DNA of 64,000 bases from Paenibacillus abyssi (GTDB lineage Bacteria; Bacillota; Bacilli; Paenibacillales; Paenibacillaceae). Position numbers and translations under genes: made by a program. Below are positions 24,955-34,121 of the stretch, piece after piece; the stretch's first letter is position 1; each line of letters opens with the position of its first letter. The stretch spans positions 62,001-126,000 of the forward strand of contig NZ_BMGR01000006.1 of the NCBI RefSeq assembly GCF_014640295.1, read 5' to 3'. The notes below the pieces were generated by a model. The model was not told the DNA's origin, searched no databases, and saw only the letters and a list, made by a program, of their open reading frames with translations.

Positions 24955-27069
24955 TCACAACCAGGCGTTCAAGCCTTCCCATTTCACCGACCATGAGCCG
25001 TCGCGGGGAAACCCGGGGGCATCAGCTTGATCGGCTTCAGCTTGTTCGGCTCGCCCCTGCCATCCGCAGGCCATAAGAGCAACTGCCGTAAGCAATCCCC
25101 CGTTGCCCGGCAGATAAGCAGTCAAGCCTTCACGCTGATAATTGTGCCCGCTGGGCAAATACGTATTCTTCTGTGCGTCCATTAACAAAGCGTCAACCGC
25201 GGCCGCTCCGTCTCCGAGCCGGGCGGCTGTCATGGCCGTCATCGGGAAATCCCAGCCCCATGACGTATCCCACTGCCACTCATTCATGACTTTGTGCAGC
25301 GTGTTATTCATCGTTACCCGGTCGACGAGTCCTCCCGGAAGCATTCCTAACGCCCCGAGCATGGAGGGATGATCCGTATTGGTCTTCCTGAATGTATCCG
25401 GTGCATTCTCATGAGCTATATACACGCCGTCTGCTGTCGGCAGCTCTGATAGATGATCGCAGATATGCTGCCATTTCGGCTCAGGAAACAGCCCCAGCCG
25501 CATTCTCCATTGCTGTGCCAGAATCAGACCGTGCCGCCAATATTCAAGCTCAAAGGCGGGATTCAGCGTTTCCCCAGCCGGGTGCTCCTCCTGTGCAGGA
25601 ATCACAGGAGGCCCGAGCACATAGCGCTTCTCCTCCGGCTGCCAGACGGCAAAGGAAGCCATGAAGGCTGCCGTCTCCATAACCACGTCGTGAAAATAGT
25701 CCAGGGTTGCCTTAGCAGGTTCAGCCAAATAGCATAATTCCGCATATACAATCGGGTGCGGCTGCTGCCAGATCAGCAGCGGGCCAATCGGCGATGGGCT
25801 GTCACGCCCCTCGGGACCAACCATCTTTGGCCATCTTGCCCCGTCGTAGCCTTGCGATCCCGCTAATTTCCTCGCTTCAGGTAAAATATGAATATACCAA
25901 TCCAGACTTTTTCTCAGCAGATGGGTTCTCCCCCACAAGGCAAAATGCACCGCATGCCACCAATGCATCTCCAGATGGAATTTACCGAACCAGCTGCTGT
26001 AGAGAAGTCCGGTTTCCTGCGGCGGAAGCGTTCCCGCACAGTGAATTGCCGTCAGAAACTGGGACAGGACAATTCTGCGTTCCAGCTCCCATGCGCGAGT
26101 ATCCCGGCTTCCCGCCAATTCGACCGCGCCGCCTTGCAGCCAGAAACGTTCCCAATGCGCTGCGCTGGCGCGCTCGATATCCACATAATGGGGTAAAGGT
26201 GCCGGATGATTGGATACAGCCATTTCAGCAGGTATACTCCCTGGTGCGAACTGCAGCGTAAAATCAAAAGAGGTTTCTGCTCCGCCGGGAATCAGCCGAA
26301 ACCGGTGGGCTTCTTCTTTGGCCATCTGGCCATGGCTCCACACCACATTCACGCTGTACCCGTCCTGATCCATCGAACGTTCAAAAACCCCTTGGCCCGG
26401 CGCTCCCTGAATAAATCGAGTCTCATGCGCACTGGAATCTCCCCAATTCAACCCTACCGAATTTGCCCATTCTCTGGAGGTTGGAAGAGGGGAAGGAAAA
26501 CCGATCGTCACTTCAAGCCTGCCGCTAGTAAGCAGCTCCGATTCGATCCGAACACCGAGCTTGTCCATTTCAGGATGACAAACCGTACGCACGCAGACCT
26601 GAATGCCATCGACCTTGAAGCGGCTGACCAGCACGCCATTCCACATGTCAAGCCGCTGCTCGATTTCGTGAAGCTCCCTAAGCTCTACCGAATGCCCATT
26701 TGCGGCAAAGAGCCTTAGACCAATTTGCCCTAACTGCAGGCGATGCGGATTCTGACGCAGCCAATGAAACGGCTCCTCCTGCCCTTTGTCATCTATTGCA
26801 TATCCGACCTGACGTCCGTGTGATTCATACGGCTGCAGCCGCAAGTTCCGAAGACTGTACTTCCCCGGCCCTCCGGAGCTGTGCCAGCCCCATTCAGACT
26901 GAGTGCCAAGCGGAACCTCGTAGTGCTGCGGAAAGCTTTGCAGACCTGTCAAATCCGCAGTAAATGCAAATTGCCCGTTACCCACTGACAACGGTGACAA
27001 CGGATCAAGCCGGTTCAGGACGGGATTATGCCTTTTGACGAGCGCGCGGCGATCAATTTTATTTTCCAT
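24955..27069 (-). CDS. Putative (alpha/alpha)6-barrel glycoside hydrolase, family uncertain
   Basis: 704 residues, no signal peptide. The N-terminal half looks like a beta-sandwich (opening RLDPLSPLSVGNGQFAFTAD, then LRNLRLQPYESHGRQ). The second half is rich in aromatic helical motifs typical of six-hairpin glycosidases (HLEMHWWHAVHFALWGRTHL, YDGARWPKMVGPEGRDSPSP, WQWDTSWGWDFPMTAMTAAR). This resembles the GH65/GH95 type of fold, but I cannot assign a family or name the catalytic residues. It is the last gene of system B, 113 nt after another putative glycosidase, so it likely acts in the cytoplasm on an oligosaccharide brought in by that transporter. Substrate unknown. Confidence 0.65.
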   Translation of the reverse strand: MENKIDRRALVKRHNPVLNRLDPLSPLSVGNGQFAFTADLTGLQSFPQHYEVPLGTQSEWGWHSSGGPGKYSLRNLRLQPYESHGRQVGYAIDDKGQEEPFHWLRQNPHRLQLGQIGLRLFAANGHSVELRELHEIEQRLDMWNGVLVSRFKVDGIQVCVRTVCHPEMDKLGVRIESELLTSGRLEVTIGFPSPLPTSREWANSVGLNWGDSSAHETRFIQGAPGQGVFERSMDQDGYSVNVVWSHGQMAKEEAHRFRLIPGGAETSFDFTLQFAPGSIPAEMAVSNHPAPLPHYVDIERASAAHWERFWLQGGAVELAGSRDTRAWELERRIVLSQFLTAIHCAGTLPPQETGLLYSSWFGKFHLEMHWWHAVHFALWGRTHLLRKSLDWYIHILPEARKLAGSQGYDGARWPKMVGPEGRDSPSPIGPLLIWQQPHPIVYAELCYLAEPAKATLDYFHDVVMETAAFMASFAVWQPEEKRYVLGPPVIPAQEEHPAGETLNPAFELEYWRHGLILAQQWRMRLGLFPEPKWQHICDHLSELPTADGVYIAHENAPDTFRKTNTDHPSMLGALGMLPGGLVDRVTMNNTLHKVMNEWQWDTSWGWDFPMTAMTAARLGDGAAAVDALLMDAQKNTYLPSGHNYQREGLTAYLPGNGGLLTAVALMACGWQGRAEQAEADQADAPGFPRDGSWSVKWEGLNAWL

Positions 27070-27182
27070 CTTGGCCTCCGGTCAAGCGCACGCGGCTGCC
27101 CCAAGCTGTCGGTAAAAACCAAATGATGGGAATGAAAATCCCCGACTAACCCAGGCAGCTCCGCTGCGCAATATTATCAGAA

Positions 27183-28859
27183 TCAAAGAAGTTTAGCCCT
27201 AATCTTGTCAAGCTGTTTCTTGATGTCGTTCTCCAACGACTGCAGCAATTCTCCGTCCAGCATCCAATACATATAGAAAGGATAGTAAGTATCCGCCATC
27301 CTCTCCGTAAGCTCTATGCGGAATGCGGAAAGTTCATCCACTGCAACGCGGGCCAGCCTGATATCGGCAGCCTCTCCGGTCTCCAGCGCTTTCTTCGCCC
27401 AGAAGCTGGCGGAGACGGCGAAATAGAAATTTTTCACGTAATACAGGTAAAGGTCGAGCGTGATATCTAATTCCCTTATAAACAGCTGCGGGACGCCGAG
27501 CGTTTCCGGTTCAAGAATCGAACGAAGCTTGCTCACTTCCTCTACTGCCGCTTGCTTCTCGGCAATGATCCCCCAAATATTCTCATCTGTGCGGGCAATC
27601 CGCTCCGATGCTCCCGGCTCCCATTGATCCCGGCTGTGATAGGAGGTAACGACATAAAAGAAGTCTTCCAGTGTCGGCGAGATTTTACTGCTGTATTGAA
27701 ATACATGTCCTCTCGTGTACAGCGTTTTTTCGATGACGGACCATGAAGCCTTCATAAAGGCCTTCCACCGCTCCACAGCGTTGGAAGCCTCAGAAATGAC
27801 CGGCACTCTCGCAGTCGATTCAGGATACATGGAAGTATATAGTCCGTTTTCTACCCATGCTTGATAAACGGCATCCAGATCGATATCCGGATTGCCGGCA
27901 AGCAGAGCCCCGCCGTATAAATTCAACATATTCAGGCTATTGAACACACTCGTCTCGTTCATCAATTCCCAATCCGTACGGAACCAGACGCCGGATACGC
28001 CCTTCTCCCTGCAATAACGGATCCGATCCTGCAGATCCTCTACAAGACTGACCGGAAACACGCCGAACCCGCAATACTGTCCCCACACATCGAACTCTAC
28101 CCACTGACGGAGGCCGTTCGTATCACCGATCTTCACATTGTGAGGGAAGGTTGGCCAGAAATCATGCGGGACATTCTTAAGCGCCACGATAATATCTGTC
28201 GATACCGCAGCGGCGGCATCGACAACCGCGCTCTGCTCGCCGATCGTATAGGTGAAATCCCGGACCACCAAATTCTTCCCCTTCTCGGAAAGGGGGGTAA
28301 ACATGGCTTGAAGCAGCTGCTCATACCATTGTCCGTTTTCCGTCTGTTTACAGCGCTCGCACTGGCATGGATTCGTCGAGATGGATACTTTGCTTTCCCG
28401 CGTTGCCGGACTCATGATGATTCCCGCGATTTCCGGCATCACCTCAAGCAGCTCCCGGATTTTTGTACCCAGGAACTCGAACCAGAACGGATTGGTCGGA
28501 CATATGACGCCCTCAGCCGTCCTAAGCTGAGGGAACAGCTCAAGGAGCTGTTCCGGATACCAGATCTCTTTCACTTCGAGGTAAAAACCGATCCCCATGC
28601 TGCGCGCTTTGCGTATAACTTGGCGGATATACAGCTGATTAGAGACAATCGTGGATCTGCGGATCGGCCAACGTTTATACATCATGTCCTGCGTAAAATA
28701 GGCTTTAGGAAATACGAGATTGTCGATTAGATCATTTTGGTGAAAAATGAGTGCGTTTAATCCGTTCGTCGACATAAAATCCAGTGCGCGTTCAACTGCA
28801 GACCAGCGCCACATCCGGTTGTTGTGTATTTCAAGCCCCCGCAAATCAAAGGTTTCCAT
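27183..28859 (-). CDS. Putative TIM-barrel glycosidase, distantly alpha-glucuronidase-like
   Basis: 558 residues, no signal peptide. The N-terminus (DLRGLEIHNNRMWRW, ALDFMSTNGLNALIFHQND) and the middle (RQWVEFDVWGQYCGFGVFPV, SGVWFRTDWELMNET) recall GH67-type alpha-glucuronidases and related barrel proteins, but the resemblance is weak. A CQCERCK motif near residue 168 could bind metal. The last 150 residues are helical. It lies 25 nt after the second system B permease and before the 704-residue enzyme, so all belong to one operon. It could be an uncharacterised exo-glycosidase; function is inference. Confidence 0.55.
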   Translation of the reverse strand: METFDLRGLEIHNNRMWRWSAVERALDFMSTNGLNALIFHQNDLIDNLVFPKAYFTQDMMYKRWPIRRSTIVSNQLYIRQVIRKARSMGIGFYLEVKEIWYPEQLLELFPQLRTAEGVICPTNPFWFEFLGTKIRELLEVMPEIAGIIMSPATRESKVSISTNPCQCERCKQTENGQWYEQLLQAMFTPLSEKGKNLVVRDFTYTIGEQSAVVDAAAAVSTDIIVALKNVPHDFWPTFPHNVKIGDTNGLRQWVEFDVWGQYCGFGVFPVSLVEDLQDRIRYCREKGVSGVWFRTDWELMNETSVFNSLNMLNLYGGALLAGNPDIDLDAVYQAWVENGLYTSMYPESTARVPVISEASNAVERWKAFMKASWSVIEKTLYTRGHVFQYSSKISPTLEDFFYVVTSYHSRDQWEPGASERIARTDENIWGIIAEKQAAVEEVSKLRSILEPETLGVPQLFIRELDITLDLYLYYVKNFYFAVSASFWAKKALETGEAADIRLARVAVDELSAFRIELTERMADTYYPFYMYWMLDGELLQSLENDIKKQLDKIRAKLL

Positions 28860-28884
28860 AGTTTATCCACTCCTCTCTCCTGTT

Positions 28885-29760
28885 TTAGCCTTTCACTCCA
28901 TGTACCGCAATACCTTCGACAAAATAACGCTGCAGCAGGAAAAAGATAATAAGAATCGGGATGATCGATGCAAGCGACATCGCCATTATCGGCCCTGCTG
29001 TAACTGTATCGCTATCCCTGAAGAAGGCCAATGCCAGCTGCAGCGTATACTTCTCTTGGCTCTGCAAGAACAGAAGCGGGTACAGCAGATCATTCCACCC
29101 CCACATGAATTGGAAGATCAGATTCGTCACCAGAGCAGGTTTGACAAGCGGCATAATAATCTGGCTGAATATCCGGTATTCGGAGCAGCCGTCGATTCGC
29201 GCGGCTTCCATCAATTCGTCCGGCACCGTCTTGACGTACTGGGTCATGAGGAAGGTTCCGAATGTCGCCCCAAGCCCCGGGAAAATGACACTCGCAAAGG
29301 TATCCATAAAGCCGAGCGAATTGATCATCGAGTAAAGCGGTATCATGCGGACCTGATCGGGTATCATCATCGCGGAGAGGACAAGCAGGAACAAGAAGCC
29401 TTTCCCTCTGAAACGGTATTTCCCAAAGGCGTAGCCGGCCATTGCATTAATGGCAACGGTAAGCAGCACTCTGATCGTGGTCACGATTGTGGAATTCACG
29501 TAATAATCGTAGAATCCCCCTTTGACCCAGCCTTCCGAAAAGTTTTGCAGCGTTATTTTATCGGGAATCAGCTTCGGGAACTGCGTATAGATTTCGTTCT
29601 GCTCCTTCAAGGACATGGAAACCATCCAAGCAATTGGGAACAGCATTACCAGGGCGCCCAAGAGAAGCATAACAAAGACGCCGTAACGAAAAATGGTTGA
29701 AAGTACAACGGTTCTTTTCATGCCTTTGCGGCCAACAGGCATCATTCTTACTTCTGCCAC
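28885..29760 (-). CDS. Carbohydrate ABC transporter permease, MalG type (system B)
   Basis: 291 residues from the GTG at 29760, which has AAAGGA about 12 nt upstream; the frame is open to 29790, and an ATG at 29745 is also possible. Six predicted membrane segments, the EAA loop PDELMEAARIDGCSEYRIFS and the end GIAVHGVKG are typical of CUT1 MalG permeases. It follows the MalF-type gene closely and precedes the enzyme genes of the same operon. No ATPase gene is present. Confidence 0.9.
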   Translation of the reverse strand: MAEVRMMPVGRKGMKRTVVLSTIFRYGVFVMLLLGALVMLFPIAWMVSMSLKEQNEIYTQFPKLIPDKITLQNFSEGWVKGGFYDYYVNSTIVTTIRVLLTVAINAMAGYAFGKYRFRGKGFLFLLVLSAMMIPDQVRMIPLYSMINSLGFMDTFASVIFPGLGATFGTFLMTQYVKTVPDELMEAARIDGCSEYRIFSQIIMPLVKPALVTNLIFQFMWGWNDLLYPLLFLQSQEKYTLQLALAFFRDSDTVTAGPIMAMSLASIIPILIIFFLLQRYFVEGIAVHGVKG

Positions 29761-29789
29761 CTTGCATCCATCCTTTCCGTGAACACACA

Positions 29790-30650
29790 CTATTCATCGC
29801 GATTGAGTAATTTTTGCTGCAGTATGGTTATAACGAGCAGGATTAGAAACAGGATGACCGAAAGCGCTGCTGCGTAACCGATGGAGAATTCATTGAAGCC
29901 CTTAATGAAAATGTATAAAACCAATACAAACGATGCTCTTCCCGGCCCTCCCCCGGTCATTACATAAATTTGCTCGAATACCCGGAAGGAGGAGGTGACC
30001 GCCAGGATGACGATCAGCGTCGTAATCGGCCGCAAGGAAGGGACCGTGATATAAATAAATTGCTGCCATTTGTTGGCGCCATCAATTTTGGCAGCTTCAT
30101 AATACGTTCCCGATATGCCCTGCAGACCGGCCAAATAAATCATCATGTAATAACCGACGCCCGCCCATATCCCAACAAACGCTAACGAAGGAATGGTTAA
30201 ATTCGGATCGAGAATCCAGCGCAGCGGAGGCAATCCCACACTGGCCAGCAGATTGTTCAGAATGCCGTAGTTCGAGCTATAGATCCAGCGCCAAATCAAA
30301 CCGATAACGGACCAGGAAAGCAAGTAAGGAAGCAAGTAGACGGCCCGGATCGTGTTTTTGAGCGGCATCGCCCTGTTCAATCCGACGGCAATGACCAAGC
30401 TGAGCACGATTGTCGGCGGCACAAGCAGGAGCGTGTAATACAACGTATTTCGCAGTGAAATCCAGAACGATTCATCTTTGAACGCCAGGATATAATTATC
30501 GAATCCAACGAACGTCGTTTCTTCAAACGACCCTTCTGTAAAGCTCAGCACAAAATTCGCGATTAACGGATAAATCGCAAATAATACGACGACTAGTATA
30601 TTCGGCAATACAAATACATAGGGTGCGATTCGATTGAATCTCGAATTCAT
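29790..30650 (-). CDS. Carbohydrate ABC transporter permease, MalF type (system B)
   Basis: 286 residues from the ATG at 30650 (MNSRFNRIAPYVFVLPN), which follows AAGGAGAGG; the frame is open 10 codons further. Six predicted membrane segments and the EAA loop SGTYYEAAKIDGANKWQQFI. It resembles UgpA/LacF-type CUT1 permeases. Second gene of the system B operon, 116 nt after the binding protein. Confidence 0.91.
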   Translation of the reverse strand: MNSRFNRIAPYVFVLPNILVVVLFAIYPLIANFVLSFTEGSFEETTFVGFDNYILAFKDESFWISLRNTLYYTLLLVPPTIVLSLVIAVGLNRAMPLKNTIRAVYLLPYLLSWSVIGLIWRWIYSSNYGILNNLLASVGLPPLRWILDPNLTIPSLAFVGIWAGVGYYMMIYLAGLQGISGTYYEAAKIDGANKWQQFIYITVPSLRPITTLIVILAVTSSFRVFEQIYVMTGGGPGRASFVLVLYIFIKGFNEFSIGYAAALSVILFLILLVITILQQKLLNRDE

Positions 30651-30766
30651 TCTCGTTCCTCTCCTTAAAGCCCCATCCATGGGGAAGGGATAGCGGAGAG
30701 GAGGCCTGGAAACTGCTGACCCTGCCTCCCCGTCTTCCAGCTGCCCGTGTTATAAAGACGTGGTTT

Positions 30767-32074
30767 CTATTTCAGTTCCTGTGCGATAATAGCCGCCATT
30801 TTGTCTGCTGTTTCCTGTGGTGACTGCTGACCGATTACAGCCGATTGAAGCTCCCGGAGCATTTGGTCCTTTGTCTTTCCATAGAAATCTTTGAAATATT
30901 GATCATTCAACGTACCGTCCAGAAATTGACCTTGCTGCGAGAAGATCGGAACCAGATCTTCTCGGGCATTCACAATATTATTTGCATCGGTTCTAGGAGG
31001 AAAGCTGGCCGTCGAGTTCGTGAAGATCGAGATGATATCCGGGCTGACCGCAAATTCAATGAAGTGCGCGGCTGTTTCGACATTCTGTGTTTTGAAGGCA
31101 ACAAGATCATTCCCGCCGATAATCGTTGTGTTCTTCGCCTGCTGCGGCATATACGTGACCGAATACTCAAAATCCTGAACCTGTTCTTCCAATGTAGGAA
31201 TATTCCATGTTCCTGAACTCAGCCACATTCCCACCTGGCCGGAAACGAACAGACGAAGCGGATCATCCGTGCCTTCGATAATGCCTGGTGCGGCTATGCC
31301 TTCTTTGTGAAGATTAACTGTCCATTCGATCGCTTCAACGCCTGCCGCATTGTTGATTGCCGGCTGTCCTTGTTCATCTACTAAAGCACCGCCGTTCTGA
31401 AAGAGGAATGGCAGCCACCCGTCAAAGCTGGGCTTCTCAAACATAAGGCCATATCGAACAGCTTCAGCCTCCTGCAGCTTTTTGGCCGCTTCCGTCAGCT
31501 GATCCCAAGTCCATGGCTCGTCCTCAAGTCCCGGGGCTTCAATGCCGGCTTTGTCAAACGCCGTTTTGTTGTAGATCACACCGCGAATCGAGTCGGCAAT
31601 CGGCACGCCCACGATCATCCCGTTCTGGTGGTTGATTGAGGTACGCACTTCCGAGAAGGTGCTGAAAAAGTCTTCCGGAAGGTATGGCGTCAGATCTCCA
31701 AGTACGCCAAGTGCCGCATAGCTTGGAATAATCGCAGTTGGAGCAAATACGACGTCTGGCAAATCATTTGCCGATACACGGGTCTGCAGCACTTGATAGA
31801 ACTGGCTGAGCGGTACCCCCTGCGTATTGACAGTAATCGTAGGATTTTGTTCTTTGTACTGATTGATGATCTCATCAATACCCGCTTTGTTCTCATCGTT
31901 CGCATATTGATACAGAATGGATAATGATTGCTTCTGTGTGCTGCTATCGCCTTTAGAAGCGCTTCCATTATTTCCGCTTGTTTCGGCATTATTGCCTGAT
32001 CCGCAAGCTGCAACAAGCCCGGCGAACAGAGCAATGATACCTATCAAGCACAAAGCACGACCCAATTTTAACAT
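30767..32074 (-). CDS. Sugar ABC transporter substrate-binding lipoprotein (system B)
   Basis: 435 residues from the ATG at 32074. The signal peptide ends in the lipobox LVAAC (C24), followed by a Ser/Asn-rich linker. The binding fold shows EIINQYKEQNPTITVNTQG, LPDVVFAPTAIIPSYAALG and EPWTWDQLTEAAKKLQEAE, all usual for family 1 sugar-binding proteins. First gene of the system B operon, 165 nt downstream of the NarL-type regulator gene and preceded by a strong palindrome cluster (32181-32235). Confidence 0.92.
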   Translation of the reverse strand: MLKLGRALCLIGIIALFAGLVAACGSGNNAETSGNNGSASKGDSSTQKQSLSILYQYANDENKAGIDEIINQYKEQNPTITVNTQGVPLSQFYQVLQTRVSANDLPDVVFAPTAIIPSYAALGVLGDLTPYLPEDFFSTFSEVRTSINHQNGMIVGVPIADSIRGVIYNKTAFDKAGIEAPGLEDEPWTWDQLTEAAKKLQEAEAVRYGLMFEKPSFDGWLPFLFQNGGALVDEQGQPAINNAAGVEAIEWTVNLHKEGIAAPGIIEGTDDPLRLFVSGQVGMWLSSGTWNIPTLEEQVQDFEYSVTYMPQQAKNTTIIGGNDLVAFKTQNVETAAHFIEFAVSPDIISIFTNSTASFPPRTDANNIVNAREDLVPIFSQQGQFLDGTLNDQYFKDFYGKTKDQMLRELQSAVIGQQSPQETADKMAAIIAQELK

Positions 32075-32180
32075 GTCGACCCACATCCTTTTTTTATCTT
32101 GGATTTTCTTACAGTACCCATCTTATCTCATCCCCGGCCAAGGTAATACTGAACCCCCACCTATTTATTGTCATGAAAAT

Positions 32181-32235
32181 AGGATGTCCGGCCATGACAA
32201 TTGTCATGGTCAGGCATCCTTGTTGTCATGGCCGG
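32181..32235 (-). promoter_or_regulatory. Overlapping palindromes upstream of the system B operon
   Basis: CCATGACAATTGTCATGG (32192-32209) is a perfect 18-bp palindrome and the centre of a 40-bp inverted repeat (32181-32220; 17 of 20 pairs). CCGGCCATGACAA (32188-32200) also pairs perfectly with TTGTCATGGCCGG (32223-32235), so two exclusive foldings exist. It lies 5 nt after the regulator stop. It may be the regulator's operator for the transport operon, a terminator or an attenuator; the trailing T-run is weak, which favours an operator. Confidence 0.55.
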
Positions 32236-32239
32236 CAGC

Positions 32240-32899
32240 CTATCCTATCACACCGGATAGAATCGCATAACGAATGGCGTGAGCCCGATCCTTTAATTCC
32301 AGCTTCTCATAAATGCTGCTGACATGATTCCGTACAGTGCCTTCTGCCAGATGAAGGCTGCGGGCGATCTCCCGGTTATCTTCCCCAAGTCCCAGATGCT
32401 TCAGCACCTCGAGCTCCCGCTGGGTCAGGCGGGACAAGTCGTTCTTGGATACCGCCCTATCCGCTCTTCTGCGCCGGGTTACCTCATCCACGATTTTCGT
32501 GGTCATCTGAGGAGAGATTAACGTCCCTCCCTCCTGTACCTGCAGAATTGCGTTCGTTAATTCCTCCGGTTCAATATCCTTCAATAAATAACCGGCCACC
32601 CCGTATTGCAGCGCTTCAAATAAATACTGATCGTCATCGAACGTCGTCAGTACGATAACTTTCGTTTCGTTGCCATCCGCTCTCAGATGTTTGATGCATT
32701 CCACACCATCCATCATCGGCATGCGCATATCCATGAGAATAAGATTGGGCTGTGTTTCCTTGATCACTCTCAGCGCTTCAATGCCATTTCCCGCTATGCC
32801 GACCACTTTCGCCGCTTTAATGCGGATTTCGATCACCGTTTTCAAATTTTCCCGAAACAGCCTTTGATCATCCACTATGACTAACCGCAGCGGTTCCAT
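32240..32899 (-). CDS. NarL/LuxR-type response regulator (system B)
   Basis: 219 residues from the ATG at 32899, which follows GGAGAAGGAGA; the frame is open further upstream but inside the kinase gene. The receiver domain has D10-D11 and the phosphoacceptor D57 in ILMDMRMPMMDG, and the C-terminal LuxR helix-turn-helix has LTQRELEVLKHLGLGEDNREIARSLHLAEGTVRNHVSSI. It overlaps the kinase gene by 32 nt. It probably controls the system B operon immediately downstream. Confidence 0.94.
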   Translation of the reverse strand: MEPLRLVIVDDQRLFRENLKTVIEIRIKAAKVVGIAGNGIEALRVIKETQPNLILMDMRMPMMDGVECIKHLRADGNETKVIVLTTFDDDQYLFEALQYGVAGYLLKDIEPEELTNAILQVQEGGTLISPQMTTKIVDEVTRRRRADRAVSKNDLSRLTQRELEVLKHLGLGEDNREIARSLHLAEGTVRNHVSSIYEKLELKDRAHAIRYAILSGVIG

Positions 32900-34121
32900 T
32901 CTCCTTCTCCTCCTCTCCCATCGGCAGCCAAACCCGCAATGTAAATCCAAGCCCCGGCTTTGAAAAAGGATCCACCGTGCCATTCATCGCCTTTACGCGT
33001 TCGCCGATACCGATTAAACCGTAACCTTCGTTTATCGTTTCCGCACCATGTCCATTATCCCTGACCGTTAGCCTGATGCCCGTTCGATCGCTTTGAAAAC
33101 TGACAAACACCTCTGTCGCCCGTCCATGCCGGAAGGCGTTCGTAAGCCCCTCCTGCACAACCCGATAGAATACGTCTTCAATCGATTTGCCGGGAAACTG
33201 CAGCACATCCCCGTAGCTCAAATAAACTTTTATACCGGAGGCTTTCGTAAAAACTTCGACAAGATGCTTGATGCCTCCCAAGCCGTTGTAGCCTTCTCTT
33301 ACCCCCGGACGTAAGCCGCGCAATACCTGACGGATATCACCCAAGCCTTCGCGGACCAAGCTGCGGGCCTGCATGATGTTCTCGGGCACCTCCCGGGAAT
33401 CCGCTTGTAATCTTTCTTTATAAGCCTCTAATAGCGATAGCAGATTCGTCAGCGTATAAGCGACCGTGTCATGAATTTCCCGGGCAATTCTGTTTCGCTC
33501 CATCGTCAGCGTTTTTACTTTCTCTTCAGCCGCCACGTTCTGGAGCGAAATATTGATTTGCGCAAGGGATTCATTGGAATCCCGCAACTCCTTAAGCGTT
33601 TTCAACTCCTTCGCACGCAGTCTTGCCTCCCTGGCCAAATAATAGCCGGACACTCCACATAACACATATAGTGTAAGGGTTGCCGTCAGACTTTTCACAT
33701 CGACCGGCTCCACCGGCATGAACCACAGCGATACATTTAGATTTACCAGCAAGATAGTATAGCCGGTACATAGACCGCTTATGATCAAAGCAAGCATACT
33801 CGGTAAATAAAGAAAGCCCTCAAAGATCATAATGGCAAAGATAAAGGCAAAGCTCAGCATGTCGCTGGAGGAAGGCACGCACAGCACAGCAGCCATCAGC
33901 ATTCGGAATGAAAACAGCCATAGTCTCGCATGGTGCCGCCGGTTAAACAGCATATAAGCGGATAAACACATCATGAGAAGGACGATGATGGTGTATGGAT
34001 AGGACCAAGATAGCGGATAATCCGTCCATTTCCCTTCCATCCGGTAGACGGCTAATATGCCCAAATGAACGAAGATCAGGATCATACATAATATCACTTT
34101 ATCCTTAATACCAAGCATCAT
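32868..34121 (-). CDS. NarL-family sensor histidine kinase (system B)
   Basis: 417 residues. About five to six membrane segments fill residues 8-165 with almost no extracellular domain, so it may sense a membrane or internal signal. A short coiled coil leads to the HisKA_3 dimerisation helix with H217 in RNRIAREIHDTVAYTLTNLL, then a HATPase domain (YRVVQEGLTNAFRHGRA, VRDNGHG, GYGLIGIGERV). This kinase type is unusual beside a CUT1 sugar operon, where YesM-type sensors are the rule. AGGGAGA precedes the ATG pair. Confidence 0.93.
   Translation of the reverse strand: MMLGIKDKVILCMILIFVHLGILAVYRMEGKWTDYPLSWSYPYTIIVLLMMCLSAYMLFNRRHHARLWLFSFRMLMAAVLCVPSSSDMLSFAFIFAIMIFEGFLYLPSMLALIISGLCTGYTILLVNLNVSLWFMPVEPVDVKSLTATLTLYVLCGVSGYYLAREARLRAKELKTLKELRDSNESLAQINISLQNVAAEEKVKTLTMERNRIAREIHDTVAYTLTNLLSLLEAYKERLQADSREVPENIMQARSLVREGLGDIRQVLRGLRPGVREGYNGLGGIKHLVEVFTKASGIKVYLSYGDVLQFPGKSIEDVFYRVVQEGLTNAFRHGRATEVFVSFQSDRTGIRLTVRDNGHGAETINEGYGLIGIGERVKAMNGTVDPFSKPGLGFTLRVWLPMGEEEKENGTAAVSHSG

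Noticed and set aside
28747..29700. 317-residue plus-strand frame
   Set aside because: Antisense to the system B permease; His/Arg/Gln-rich composition typical of permease shadows.
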